From contig JACJWC010000024.1 of the NCBI GenBank assembly GCA_020637335.1, forward strand, positions 1-33,114: a stretch of 33,114 bases of DNA, given 5' to 3'. Positions within the stretch are counted from its first letter, which is position 1. Each line of letters begins with the position of its first letter. The notes under the pieces are model-generated. The model was not told where the DNA came from. It was given only the letters and a program-made list of their open reading frames with translations, and did no database searches. A program made the translations under genes and the position numbers. This document shows, in pieces, positions 7,969-16,176 of the stretch. Origin of the DNA: Acidobacteriota bacterium. Its GTDB lineage: Bacteria > Acidobacteriota > Holophagae > Acanthopleuribacterales > Acanthopleuribacteraceae.

Positions 7969-8523
7969 TCAGGAGACGATGCCGGGGACGTAACGCAGGG
8001 CGACGGCGCCGGATCGGAAGGTTTTTTGATCTTTAAGCTGGAGGTTTAGGCGCTGGGTTAAGCCGGCAAAAAGGGCGGGACCGTGGCCGCAAATGGACGG
8101 GTGGACCACGAGTTCGTATTCATCAATCAGACCCGCTTCTGCCAAGGCAAACGGCAGGGTCACCCCGCCTGTAAGTAATCCGGAACCTGGTTGTTGTTTG
8201 AGTGCATGTACGAAGGCTAAAACCTCGCCTGAGACGAGTTCCGCATTCCAATCGACCTGGGTTAGCGTCCGTGAGACGACATACTTTTTGGCCGAATCTA
8301 TGGTTTGTGCAAAGGGCTCCATCCATGCGGGTCGATTATTGATGGAACCGGCACCCCGCCAGCCGTTTTCCATCATTTGGTAGATGACCCGGCCAAAAAT
8401 CAAGGCATCGGCCCAAGCCAGATTCTCCGTCGCGTTGCGGTGCAGATCTTCGTCCGGAACCATGTGGCGATGATCAAAACAACCGTCGAGGGTCACATTA
8501 ATTGAATAGCGCAAGGGTCTCAT
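7969..8523 (-). CDS. DHFR/RibD C-terminal-like reductase family protein
   Basis: This 184-residue protein has the pattern of the RibD_C / dihydrofolate-reductase-like family (YwjB/YyaP type). The pieces seen are 'YSINVTLDGCFDH' at the start, 'ALIFGRVIYQMM' near residue 40, 'YVVSRTL' near 80, 'GLLTGGVTLPFALAEAGLID' near 115 and 'HPSICGHGPALF' near 140. The family fold binds NADPH, but substrates of stand-alone members are mostly unknown. AAGGAGG lies about 8 bases before the ATG. The start overlaps the stop of the WYL regulator by 4 bases (8520-8523), so the two are co-translated, and the regulator probably controls this enzyme. An intrinsic terminator follows. Confidence 0.88.
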   Translation of the reverse strand: MRPLRYSINVTLDGCFDHRHMVPDEDLHRNATENLAWADALIFGRVIYQMMENGWRGAGSINNRPAWMEPFAQTIDSAKKYVVSRTLTQVDWNAELVSGEVLAFVHALKQQPGSGLLTGGVTLPFALAEAGLIDEYELVVHPSICGHGPALFAGLTQRLNLQLKDQKTFRSGAVALRYVPGIVS

Positions 8524-9485
8524 AAGGACAACCTCCTTGGGTTATGCCGTTTTTGCAGGTGGTTTAGGTGTTGGGCCAGGGCTTTTTTTAGGAGGTCCGG
8601 TTGGCGGATTTCAAAATCGAAGGGCAATCGGGTTAGTTGGCGGGCAAACCAGCGGATACTGTCGGTCCGGGTGCGTAGAATCACGCCATCGGCACACGGT
8701 TCGTAGACACCCAAGCCTTCGCGCAGTTCCGTCAACGCCGTCTTCAAATCGGTATCCAACCAGATTTCGACTGGGTGTTCGCGTTGGATGGTGGCAATCG
8801 TGCGGGTCAAGAAAGCCGAAATATCGAACTCGGTTGGACGTTCAAAGAAACGCATCAACACCTTGACCCGATCGACCCGGTCCAATCGGAAAACGCGGGT
8901 GTCCCGACGCAAATGGCACCAACCGGCCACGTACCAAAACCCCGTGCGAAAGACCAATCCAAACGGGTCAAATTCGCGACCTTTAAGTTCACCTTTGGCG
9001 TTGCGGTACTCCAGAAACACCCGTTGGCGCGCCTGTGCCGCTGCCGTCAATACCATCAGCGCTTGGTTATCACGGATGGACGCCCGTTCGGCAAAATCCA
9101 ATTGGGTATTGTCGACAATCGCACGCACTCTTGTCTTTAAACCTAGCGGCAGGACCCGTTCCAATTTGGATTGAGCGCTGGCAACCGCAGGGGCCGCCTC
9201 GGCCAGACCCAACCCACGCACGGCTAATAGGCCAAGCGAGAGTGCCAGGGCTTCGTCAGGATTAAACATCATCGGTGGGAGTTTGTAGCCAGTCACCAGT
9301 TGGTACCCGCCGTGGCGACCGCGCTCGGTTGTGATGGGAATACCCATCTCCTCCAATAGGCAGATATAACGGCGCAGGGTCCGTCCATCAATGCCGACCC
9401 GCTGGGCCAATTCGCGACCCGAGAGCTGCCCCTGACTTTGCAGTAACTCCAAAACAGCTAAAACGCGGGTAAAAGGGGTTTTCAT
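8520..9485 (-). CDS. WYL-domain HTH transcriptional regulator (YafY-like)
   Basis: This 321-residue regulator has an N-terminal winged helix-turn-helix of the HTH_11 type in residues 5-60 ('LSGRELAQRVGIDGRTLRRY' is the recognition region). A linker follows, then a WYL domain around residues 135-220 ('RVFLEYRNAKGELKGREFDP', 'FRTGFWYVAGWCHLRRD', 'FRLDRVDRV'), and a C-terminal WCX-like extension. WYL domains sense small ligands or nucleic acid. The gene is co-translated with the reductase at 7969-8523 and divergent from the DUF1579-like gene at 9581. The inverted repeat at 9501-9525 between them is the likely operator for both sides. No ribosome binding site precedes the ATG. Confidence 0.92.
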   Translation of the reverse strand: MKTPFTRVLAVLELLQSQGQLSGRELAQRVGIDGRTLRRYICLLEEMGIPITTERGRHGGYQLVTGYKLPPMMFNPDEALALSLGLLAVRGLGLAEAAPAVASAQSKLERVLPLGLKTRVRAIVDNTQLDFAERASIRDNQALMVLTAAAQARQRVFLEYRNAKGELKGREFDPFGLVFRTGFWYVAGWCHLRRDTRVFRLDRVDRVKVLMRFFERPTEFDISAFLTRTIATIQREHPVEIWLDTDLKTALTELREGLGVYEPCADGVILRTRTDSIRWFARQLTRLPFDFEIRQPDLLKKALAQHLNHLQKRHNPRRLSL

Positions 9486-9500
9486 GCCAAAAGTTTAACA

Positions 9501-9525
9501 AATTAGGACATGAAATGACCTAATT
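9501..9525. promoter_or_regulatory. Probable operator of the WYL regulator
   Basis: AATTAGGACA (9501-9510) and TGACCTAATT (9516-9525) are inverted repeats with one mismatch and a 5-base spacer. They lie between the divergent WYL regulator and DUF1579-like gene, 16 bases from the regulator's ATG. Position and symmetry fit a dimeric repressor site, but binding is inferred. Confidence 0.62.
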
Positions 9526-9580
9526 AAATTTTAGACTGCGTTAGGGTTGTCAAAAGCCCAATTTTTTTCAGGAGTTGTTT

Positions 9581-10132
9581 ATGTCTGCTCAACCTTTTTG
9601 GTTCGCCCTCCTCGGGGCACATATCGTACAACCAGGCCCAGCGCCCGCTGGCGATGGTGCTCATGATTTCGATTTCGTTCACGGCCAGTGGCACATCCAC
9701 AATCGCCGGTTAAAAGCCCGGTTAAATGGCTGTCAGGAGTGGCTGGAATTTGAAGCCCATTCTTTATCGACTCCGCTGCCGGGCGGGCTGGGCAATCAGG
9801 AAATTTGGCAAACCGAGTTTTGGCCAGATTTTGTGGGCATGGCCCTGCGCTTCTACAACCCGGAGACGCGGCTTTGGAGCATTTATTGGGTGGATAACAC
9901 GGGTGCACCGGGTGTGCTTCAACCGCCCGTCACGGGTCGGTTCCAGGAAGGCGTTGGGATTTTTGAGGGGGATGACATCTTTGCGGGACAGGCGATAAGG
10001 GTCCGCTTCATTTGGACACATATCGACCCAGACCACGCCCGATGGGAACAGGCATTTTCCGCAGACCAAGGCACGACCTGGGAAACCAACTGGGTCATGG
10101 CATTCACCCGCCAAAACGAAACAGGTCAATAA
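9581..10132 (+). CDS. DUF1579-like conserved protein
   Basis: This 183-residue protein has a run of tryptophan-rich, beta-type signatures: 'FDFVHGQWHIHNRRLKARL', 'EWLEFEAHS', 'RLWSIYWVD', 'VTGRFQEGVGIFEGDD', 'IRVRFIWTHID', 'ARWEQAFSADQGTTWETNW'. I know this pattern from conserved bacterial proteins annotated as DUF1579-like, which are expected to form a lipocalin-like barrel. No enzyme activity is known to me. The ATG at 9581 is chosen because AGGAG lies 6 bases upstream; a TTG two codons earlier overlaps that site. It is divergent from the WYL regulator and probably under its control. Confidence 0.78.
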   Translation: MSAQPFWFALLGAHIVQPGPAPAGDGAHDFDFVHGQWHIHNRRLKARLNGCQEWLEFEAHSLSTPLPGGLGNQEIWQTEFWPDFVGMALRFYNPETRLWSIYWVDNTGAPGVLQPPVTGRFQEGVGIFEGDDIFAGQAIRVRFIWTHIDPDHARWEQAFSADQGTTWETNWVMAFTRQNETGQ

Positions 10133-10236
10133 AGGAGGATCAATTAGTGGTGGGTTGCACCTCCACCATTTCCGCTGGGTTAAACATCTGGGGAGAACAG
10201 TCGTAAAATCCTTTTCGATCATTAGGGAGGCTCAAC

Positions 10237-10575
10237 ATGGATCGTAAACAAGCTTTACGACAATACAAGGAAACCGCGTTACCGGCGGGTATTTTTCAGG
10301 TCAAAAACCTAAAGACCGGTCAGGTCTTAATCGGCACGAGTCCGAATTTAACCGGAATGTTGAACCGTCAACGTTTTGAATTGGGGATGAATGGGCATAG
10401 GAACAAGGCTTTACAGGCCGATTGGAATGCGTCGGGTGAATCGGCTTTTGAGATTGGCGTTTTGGATCTATTGGAAGGACAAGAACGCAGCGAGGCCGAG
10501 CAACGCGCCGAGCTCAAACTGTTATTGGAAATGTGGCGCGAGAAATTGACCGCCTCGGGTGCCACCTTTTATTGA
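10237..10575 (+). CDS. GIY-YIG family protein
   Basis: This 112-residue protein looks like the small GIY-YIG-type family. The motif positions are partly changed: 'GIFQVKN' stands for GIY, 'VLIGTSPNL' for YIG, and then come 'LNRQRFELGMNGHRNKALQ' and a C-terminal helix rich in Glu and Lys. Because both signature tyrosines are replaced (F and L), nuclease activity is doubtful, although members with this exact look are common in bacterial genomes. GGGAGG lies about 7 bases before the ATG. The gene follows the DUF1579-like gene by about 105 bases and may be read from the same transcript. Confidence 0.8.
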   Translation: MDRKQALRQYKETALPAGIFQVKNLKTGQVLIGTSPNLTGMLNRQRFELGMNGHRNKALQADWNASGESAFEIGVLDLLEGQERSEAEQRAELKLLLEMWREKLTASGATFY

Positions 10576-10765
10576 GCATATATAAAGGGTCATCGGTTCA
10601 AAAAAATCAAACGCAAAGGGCTGGTTAAACCGGGCAAGGTTGCCTAGCTGACTACTTAGCGGTTGATTCCTAATAAGGATGTCGTGAGGAAGACCTTCGG
10701 CTTTTTTTGAAAAAGTCTTTGGATTTGGGTTAGTTGGGACTGGTTCGATCGATCTGATGGGGTTG

Positions 10766-10828
10766 GTCGCCATCGAGATGGCGACCGCAGGAGCTGTTTC
10801 AAGAAACAGCACTCCGCGAAGGTTCGCG
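10766..10828. repeat. Three perfect hairpins in tandem
   Basis: Three perfect stems follow one another within 63 bases. GTCGCCATC/GATGGCGAC has a GA loop (10766-10785). GCTGTTTC/GAAACAGC has an AA spacer (10793-10810). CGCGAA/TTCGCG has a GG spacer (10815-10828). The two-base spacers mean the innermost pairs must open in RNA, or the arms may form a cruciform in DNA. The sequence differs from repeat families A and B. Confidence 0.6.
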
Positions 10829-10991
10829 TATTTAGCGGTGGAGCGGGTGAATTTGAGAGGAAGGCCAGTCAGCCTAATCATCTTAAGTCCAACTCGGGCC
10901 AGCGCTGGCACGTAGCGCTTGACCCATACTCAAAAATTCTGCCCTTTCAAGCATTTGTCTTGGCGATAAACAATAATCCGGCAATGAAAAT

Positions 10992-11019
10992 CCTTCGTGG
11001 CGTCGTGGCTTCGTGTGAG
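10992..11019 (-). repeat. CACGAAG-type heptamer repeat
   Basis: On the minus strand this reads CTCACACGAAGCCACGACG followed by CCACGAAGG. A 28-base partner with two mismatches lies at 12324-12351. The two flank the PARG gene in the same orientation. Short arrays built on CACGAAG occur in intergenic DNA of many unrelated bacteria. Confidence 0.6.
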
Positions 11020-11056
11020 GTCTTGTCTTAATATCCCCGAAAAGGGAATCAGGCAG

Positions 11057-11905
11057 CTAGGAGAAGGCGGTGTTGAAGGCATTAAAGGTCGGTGTGCCGG
11101 GTCGATGATCCAGAACGGCAAAAACCACCTTCTGAAAAACGCCCTTAAAGGCAGATTCCGCAAGGACTTGACGAAACGCGTTTGCAACCCAAAGCGGATC
11201 ATTGGCAAAGACACCACAGCCCCAGGCACCTAGAACCAAATTTTGATGTTGGTTCTCACGGGCAATGGCCAACACAAACCGAATTCGCTGTATAAAAGTC
11301 GGTTCAATTTCGGAAATGAGTTCGGGTTGGTTTTGGCGAATCGCGCCTGCATTGGGTGCAGGCGCTGTGACAATGGAAACACCAAACGGTTCGGCCAAAA
11401 GCTGATCAGAATCATTGCGAAAAACCGGAACCTTTGGCGAATAAATACAATGGTGTGAATAAAGCAACGACGTCTGGCCTCGGTTCTCAGCATAATAATC
11501 GGGGGCCAGGAGCAGGGACCGATACAGGCCAGAGGCACGTGCCAAACATTCCTCCTGAGCCTGTGCTCCATTCAAGAACCCACCGCCGGGATTTTTGGCT
11601 GAAGCGAAATTCAAACAAAGCGGATCCGGACGACCTGCTTTAATCAAGTCATGTGCCGCTGCAAAGGTGGTTTGATTGACAACGGCAATCGCGGTTTCCT
11701 GGGGAACAGGACTTGGGCCAAGGTCTTTCAACAATTTTTCGAGTGTCCCTGGCCGATAAAGGCGGGTACCTTCATCCATCTGGCTCAGGTCCGATGCTAG
11801 ATCAATGGTTCGCCCGTCCAGAGAATAGGAACCGGTTTTAAGGATTTCATTGGTTTGTAGCGCAATCGCCACCCGACTGGCCCGGTTCGCTTTTCCTGAA
11901 TTCAC
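11057..11905 (-). CDS. Microbial-type poly(ADP-ribose) glycohydrolase (TIGR02452 family)
   Basis: This 282-residue protein carries the PARG signature: 'NFASAKNPGGGFLNGAQAQ' followed by E-E, with the GGG at 107-109 and the Q-E-E at 117-119, where the second Glu is the expected catalytic residue. 'LGAWGCGVFANDP' near residue 228 is the typical C-terminal macro-fold motif. The family removes ADP-ribose chains from proteins, and members of this class occur in bacteria and phages. No ADP-ribosyltransferase is seen in the window. The GTG start (11903-11905) has GGAGG 7 bases upstream. No signal peptide is present, so it acts in the cytoplasm. The length is usual for the family. Confidence 0.93.
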   Translation of the reverse strand: MNSGKANRASRVAIALQTNEILKTGSYSLDGRTIDLASDLSQMDEGTRLYRPGTLEKLLKDLGPSPVPQETAIAVVNQTTFAAAHDLIKAGRPDPLCLNFASAKNPGGGFLNGAQAQEECLARASGLYRSLLLAPDYYAENRGQTSLLYSHHCIYSPKVPVFRNDSDQLLAEPFGVSIVTAPAPNAGAIRQNQPELISEIEPTFIQRIRFVLAIARENQHQNLVLGAWGCGVFANDPLWVANAFRQVLAESAFKGVFQKVVFAVLDHRPGTPTFNAFNTAFS

Positions 11906-12047
11906 GGTTTGCCTCCAAATGTCTATTCAGCGAATTCATAGCAAAAATGGGCTTCTGACGCATGGAGAAATGTCAGGCAAGTTGCCTGGCCCACGTGTCG
12001 AATCGTTTCCATTTTGGCCAAGAGGTCGAACATTCAGGCAGGAATAA

Positions 12048-12155
12048 CGCCCTTACAGGGCTCTCCTATTTGAGGTACGGCCTTCCCGGGCCTGCGTTGG
12101 CTCGCAACGCTCACCTCCTTGACCCGGGCTTTGAAAACCCCGGCCTTGCAGGCCT
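12048..12155 (-). repeat. Three-hairpin intergenic repeat, family A
   Basis: Reverse-complemented, this copy runs AGGCCTGCAAGGCCG, GGGTTTTCAAAGCCCGGGTC, a GC-rich loop, GCAGGCCCGGG, and AGCCCTGTAAGGGCG. It aligns block by block with 21467-21575 on the plus strand. The two copies are 9.4 kb apart in opposite orientation. Confidence 0.75.
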
Positions 12156-12323
12156 ATAGACCACCTAAGATCAACCATTCCATCCATGTCCGGTTACTGT
12201 CAAAATGGAAACCCCAAGTACCAAATCATTTCGGAGCATTTTTTTAGTCTCATTTGGCCCTTGAGCAGATAAAGTCGCTGGCAGGCCTTGCCATTCAGGT
12301 AGCCCGTGCCTTTTGGTGACAGC

Positions 12324-12351
12324 CCTTCGTGTTGTCGTGGCTTCGTGTGAG
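12324..12351 (-). repeat. CACGAAG-type heptamer repeat, second copy
   Basis: This 28-base segment differs at two positions from 10992-11019 and has the same orientation. Its minus strand contains CACACGAAG and CACGAAGG. Confidence 0.6.
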
Positions 12352-12393
12352 ACCCTTTTTGTGATTTTTAACTATTCGGCCGATTTAGCGCGC

Positions 12394-12412
12394 AACAGGT
12401 TGGCAACCTGTT
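12394..12412 (-). terminator. Palindrome at the end of the PhoD-like gene
   Basis: AACAGGTTG/CAACCTGTT is a perfect 9-base-arm palindrome with one central base, touching the stop codon of the minus-strand gene. No T-run follows. A related palindrome (AACAGGT/ACCTGTT) sits in the equivalent place after the hydrolase stop near 6205, so this may be a repeated 3'-end signal. Confidence 0.35.
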
Positions 12413-13533
12413 CACGGGGTTTGGAGGTTGGCGAGTTGCAGCGTTTCGTTGCGCACGCGGTTGCCGTGAATATCCTGAACGCCTAACGTCACGGTTTGGG
12501 CGGTCCAATCGATTTCGACGACCCCGAAATTGAAGACGCTGATCAGCGAACCCAGACGTTTGGGACCCGCCTCTTTCTGAATGAATTCGAGCCCACCATC
12601 TTCAACCGGAATATTGAGCGGCGAGGAGGTCAGTTCGGTAATCGGATAAGGCAAGCCCTGCGTTTCGCGGTAATAACCCGAAAAATGACGATCGCCAGAG
12701 AGGAAAACAACGCCTTCCGCGCGCGTTTCCGTTATCAAACGATAAAGCCGTTGGCGTTCCAAGGGCAGCATGCGCCAGGCTTCGAAACCGTGGCCATCGG
12801 CGATGATTTGGATCGAGGAGACCAGCAACCTGACTTGGGCGGGTTTGCGCAATTCGGCTTCCAACCACGCCCACTGTTCATCGCCCAACAGGGTCTTTGT
12901 GGGGTCGGCATCCGGCACATAACGTTCTTTACCGGGCGCATTTTTTTGGTCGGTTTTTTTCCAATCGGACCGGAAATAACGGGTATCGAGCAGGATGATT
13001 TGCACGCGTTTTCCAATTGGCCCGAGCATTTTTGAGGAGTAGACGCCGTCGTGAAGACATTGCGGATCGGTGGCAGGCAGTGCCCACACATAGCGGAACA
13101 GGCTCATGGAGCGATCCTTGTATTTCCAGGACGCGCCGGCATCGTTTAAACCAAAATCGTGATCATCCCAGGTCACCAACAGCGGTGTTTGTTGGCGGAA
13201 AAGCCTAAAACTCGGCAGAGCCGCTAGCTCGGCGTAGGCCTTGCGCAGTTCGAGCAGCTCAGGTTGGCCTTTTTCCTCTTCCTGATAGACATTATCACCG
13301 GTCAATAGGAACACATCCGGCCCGTAGCGTCTCGCCTCGTCCCAGATTTCTGCACCTGGATTGGCGGGATTAAAACAGGATCCAAAACCGATTTTGCTGA
13401 TTGTTTTTTCGAGGTGGAGGGGTGCACTCTGCATAGGAACAGCCGGTGCCCAGGCCGGATCGGCTGGTACGTTCCGCAAATGGGATCCACAGGACACCAA
13501 CGCAAAACCGCATAAAATCCAACCCCACTTCAT
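12412..13533 (-). CDS. PhoD-like metallophosphatase lipoprotein
   Basis: This 373-residue protein starts with a lipoprotein signal ending in V-S-C (Cys15). The PhoD / alkaline phosphatase D metal-binding motifs follow: 'GFGSCFN' (49-55), 'LTGDNVYQ' (77-84), 'VTWDDHDFGLND' (120-131) and 'LSGDRHFSG' near residue 286. Such enzymes use Fe/Ca or similar metals to cleave phosphodiesters or phosphomonoesters at the cell surface. The true substrate is not readable. It lacks the twin-arginine signal of classic PhoD, so a Sec/lipoprotein route is indicated. An AGGGGG stretch lies just before the ATG. It lies 76 bases downstream of nadB on the same strand and might be read through from the nad operon. 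Confidence 0.9.
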   Translation of the reverse strand: MKWGWILCGFALVSCGSHLRNVPADPAWAPAVPMQSAPLHLEKTISKIGFGSCFNPANPGAEIWDEARRYGPDVFLLTGDNVYQEEEKGQPELLELRKAYAELAALPSFRLFRQQTPLLVTWDDHDFGLNDAGASWKYKDRSMSLFRYVWALPATDPQCLHDGVYSSKMLGPIGKRVQIILLDTRYFRSDWKKTDQKNAPGKERYVPDADPTKTLLGDEQWAWLEAELRKPAQVRLLVSSIQIIADGHGFEAWRMLPLERQRLYRLITETRAEGVVFLSGDRHFSGYYRETQGLPYPITELTSSPLNIPVEDGGLEFIQKEAGPKRLGSLISVFNFGVVEIDWTAQTVTLGVQDIHGNRVRNETLQLANLQTP

Positions 13534-13609
13534 GTTTCCCCCTCAAAGCAAAAATGGTCAAACCTTAGGTATTAGCACAATTCCCAACTCAGAAGTGTGG
13601 AATCTTGCC

Positions 13610-15229
13610 TCAGCGAAACAGACCGTGACGGGTCGGATCAATCACCGTGTCCTTGAGCTGTTTTTCGTCCGGCTGGGGATGATCGATATTGTAGTGCAGA
13701 CCGCGACTCTCTTTGCGGGCGACCGCACTTTTCACGATCAGTTCCGCAATAACCGAAATGTTGCGCAACTCAACCAGATCGCGGCTAATTCGGAAATTCC
13801 AATAGGAACGCTCGATCTCCTTGCGCAGGTACTTGACCCGAGCCAATGCACGCGATAAGCGTTTATCCGAGCGCACAATGCCAACGTAGTTCCACATGAA
13901 TTGGCGTACCTCACGCCAGAGCGGGGCAACCAAAGCTTCTTCATCCGGATCGGAATAATCGTGGTAAATCCACTCAGCCACCAACGGGGTCGGGATCTCG
14001 GCGTAACACTCAGGATGGCTGCTGAGATAAACGGCCGTTTGGGCCCCGTAGACCGCGCCTTCCAAAAGGGAGTTGGAAGCCAGTCGATTGGCGCCGTGCA
14101 GGCCAGTAAACGTACATTCACCGCCAGCAAACAAACCCGACAGCACCGTTCTGCCATCGCGATCGACCCGTAACCCGCCGCAACAATAATGGGCCCCTGG
14201 CACCACGGGAATACTTTCCTTTGTAATGTCGATGCCCAGATCGAATAGGGTCTGGTAGATGTTCGGGAAATGTTGTTGGATACGGTCCAGACCGAGGTGG
14301 GTCACATCCAGGTACACGCAGTCGTAGCCGGATTTTTTGATTTCGGCGTCAATGGCGCGGGCGACCACATCGCGCGGTGCCAATTCCTTCATCTGCGGAT
14401 GGTAGTCGGCCATAAACGCGCGGCCATTGACATCGCGCAGGATGCCGCCTTCACCGCGCACGACTTCGCTGATCAGGAAGCTGCGTTTCTTGGGGTGGAA
14501 GAGCAGGGTCGGGTGGAACTGGATAAATTCCATGTTCACGACCTCAATCCCCGCGCGATAAGCCATGACGATGCCATCGCCTGTGGCCGCATGGGCGTTG
14601 GAGGTGTAGGGATAGACCTTGCCGATCCCGCCAGTGGCCAGATAGGTAACCGGCGCCAAAAATGCGCTGACCCGTTTGGTTTGCGTGGCTAAAACGTAGG
14701 CACCAATCGCCTGGGAATGGGCGTTCAGGGTGTGGGTGCCGGGTGGGTGCTGGACGATGAGGTCGATCGCCATGTGATTTTCAAAAATGGTGATGTTGGG
14801 ATGGGCCTGCGTTTTGGCCCACAGGGCTTTCATGATGGCCGCACCCGTTGCGTCCTGGGCGTGCACGACCCGATGATGCGTATGCCCACCCTCGCGATGC
14901 AGGCGCAAATGATCGCCTGATTTGGTGAAGTCCACGCCCGCTTCGGCCAGGTTTTTGACGGCCCTGGGCCCGTTTTCAACGACCAAACGCACCACGTCCT
15001 CATCGCACAAGCCGTAGCCACAGTCCAAGGTGTCCTGGATATGCGATTCAAACGAGTCTTCAGGATCGAGAACTGCATTTATGCCGCCTTGGGCCAACCA
15101 GGTTGAGCAAGAAGCGACATCGTCTTTGAGCAGGAGATGGACCTTACCCAATTCGGCGACTTTGAGGGCAAAGGTCAGGCCGGAGATCCCGCCGCCGATG
15201 ACCAGGAAATGGGCGTGGTGCATATCCAT
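13610..15229 (-). CDS. nadB: L-aspartate oxidase
   Basis: This 539-residue flavoprotein oxidises L-aspartate to iminoaspartate, the first step of de novo NAD synthesis. Seen are the FAD dinucleotide motif 'VIGGGISGL' (10-18), 'HHRVVHAQDATG', 'MEFIQFHPTLL', 'VVRGEGGILRDVNGRAFM', 'VPGAHYCCGGLRVDRDGRT' and 'GANRLASNSLLEGAVYG'. These contain the His and Arg residues expected in the active site. The last 120 residues form the usual helical domain. Length matches the family. The ATG shares one base with the nadA stop (TGATG), so it is translationally coupled as the last gene of nadC-nadA-nadB. A second ATG two codons later is also possible. Cytoplasmic, oxygen- or fumarate-linked. Confidence 0.97.
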   Translation of the reverse strand: MDMHHAHFLVIGGGISGLTFALKVAELGKVHLLLKDDVASCSTWLAQGGINAVLDPEDSFESHIQDTLDCGYGLCDEDVVRLVVENGPRAVKNLAEAGVDFTKSGDHLRLHREGGHTHHRVVHAQDATGAAIMKALWAKTQAHPNITIFENHMAIDLIVQHPPGTHTLNAHSQAIGAYVLATQTKRVSAFLAPVTYLATGGIGKVYPYTSNAHAATGDGIVMAYRAGIEVVNMEFIQFHPTLLFHPKKRSFLISEVVRGEGGILRDVNGRAFMADYHPQMKELAPRDVVARAIDAEIKKSGYDCVYLDVTHLGLDRIQQHFPNIYQTLFDLGIDITKESIPVVPGAHYCCGGLRVDRDGRTVLSGLFAGGECTFTGLHGANRLASNSLLEGAVYGAQTAVYLSSHPECYAEIPTPLVAEWIYHDYSDPDEEALVAPLWREVRQFMWNYVGIVRSDKRLSRALARVKYLRKEIERSYWNFRISRDLVELRNISVIAELIVKSAVARKESRGLHYNIDHPQPDEKQLKDTVIDPTRHGLFR

Positions 15230-16176
15230 CAGGAACGCTCCAACATGGCCAGCAAACTCTTTTCTGCATTGAGCCGGGTCGGTTCATCCAGGTGAATTTG
15301 CGGTTGACCCGTTTTTAAGGCCTGGTAAATCTTTTCCATCGTGTTGAGTCGCATGTAGGGACAAGTATTACAGGAACAGGTCTCGTCATCGGTCAGGGCC
15401 GGGATAAAAGTCTTTTCCGGCGCCAACTTGCGCATTTGGTGGATGATGCCCGGTTCGGTCACGACAATGACCTCAGGAGCAGGACTTTCGGCGACGTACA
15501 TCAATAGCTTCTTGGTCGAACCGACAAAATGCGCTTCGTTCAGAATCGGTTCAGGGCATTCCGGATGGGCCACGACCGCCGCATTTGGGTGCTTAATTTT
15601 CAGGCTGATCAGGTTTTTGTGGCTAAAGGTTTCGTGTACGATACAGGTGCCATTCCATAAGACCAGATCGCGACCCGTTTTCTTTTGGACCCAGGCACCC
15701 AAATAGCGATCGGGTGCAAAAATTAACTTTTGTTCGGGCGGAAACGAATTGACGATATCGACCGCATTGGAACTGGTGCAGATAATATCGCTCATGGCTT
15801 TGATCGCTGCCGAACAATTGATGTAACTGACGACCAAATGGTCGGGGTGTTTGGCCTTAAAAAGAGCGAACTGATCGGGCGGACACGAATCGGCAAGGCT
15901 ACAGCCGGCCTTCATATCGGGCACAATGACGGCCTTGTCGGGATTGAGGATCTTGGCCGTTTCGGCCATAAAATGCACACCGGCGAACAGGATGCGTTTG
16001 TGGGTAACGGCTTGGGCGCGACGGGCCAAATCCAACGAATCGCCAATGAAGTCAGCAATGTCCTGAATCTCATCTTCCTGATAATAATGGGCCAGCAGGA
16101 TCGTATCGGTTTCCTGTTTGAGTTTTTGGATGGCTTCAACCAGGTCCAGGCCCGGTTCCACGGTGGTCAGGGTCAT
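15229..16176 (-). CDS. nadA: Quinolinate synthase
   Basis: This 315-residue enzyme condenses iminoaspartate with dihydroxyacetone phosphate to quinolinate. The expected 4Fe-4S cysteines are in place: 'MKAGCSLAD' (Cys92), 'HPECPEP' (Cys207) and 'CSCNTCPYM', where Cys272 is the likely third ligand and 267/269 complete the C-x-C-x-x-C pattern. 'LLAHYYQEDEIQDIADFIGD' near residue 28 is the characteristic substrate loop. Length fits the compact NadA type. The ATG overlaps the nadC stop by 4 bases (16173-16176) and has GGAGG a few bases upstream inside nadC. The product passes to NadC, encoded just before it. The cluster makes it oxygen-sensitive. Confidence 0.97.
   Translation of the reverse strand: MTLTTVEPGLDLVEAIQKLKQETDTILLAHYYQEDEIQDIADFIGDSLDLARRAQAVTHKRILFAGVHFMAETAKILNPDKAVIVPDMKAGCSLADSCPPDQFALFKAKHPDHLVVSYINCSAAIKAMSDIICTSSNAVDIVNSFPPEQKLIFAPDRYLGAWVQKKTGRDLVLWNGTCIVHETFSHKNLISLKIKHPNAAVVAHPECPEPILNEAHFVGSTKKLLMYVAESPAPEVIVVTEPGIIHQMRKLAPEKTFIPALTDDETCSCNTCPYMRLNTMEKIYQALKTGQPQIHLDEPTRLNAEKSLLAMLERS

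Larger units (their letters stand above)
10576..11056. other. Hairpin-rich spacer, no gene
   Basis: This stretch of 480 bases between convergent genes has no supported gene. A minus-strand open frame (10522-10911) is formed mostly by the hairpins. The stretch contains the three-hairpin block 10766-10828, the 12-base perfect palindrome GCCAGCGCTGGC at 10897-10908, and a CACGAAG-type repeat at 10992-11019. Confidence 0.5.
11906..12411. other. Repeat-bearing spacer
   Basis: This gene-free stretch of about 500 bases holds AGGCAA/TTGCCT (around 11978-11990), an inverted family A copy (12048-12155), a CACGAAG-type repeat (12324-12351) and the palindrome at 12394-12412. Confidence 0.5.

Noticed and set aside
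10522..10911. 129-codon minus-strand open frame
   Set aside because: It runs across three hairpins, has no ribosome binding site, overlaps the GIY-YIG gene end and shows no protein family pattern.
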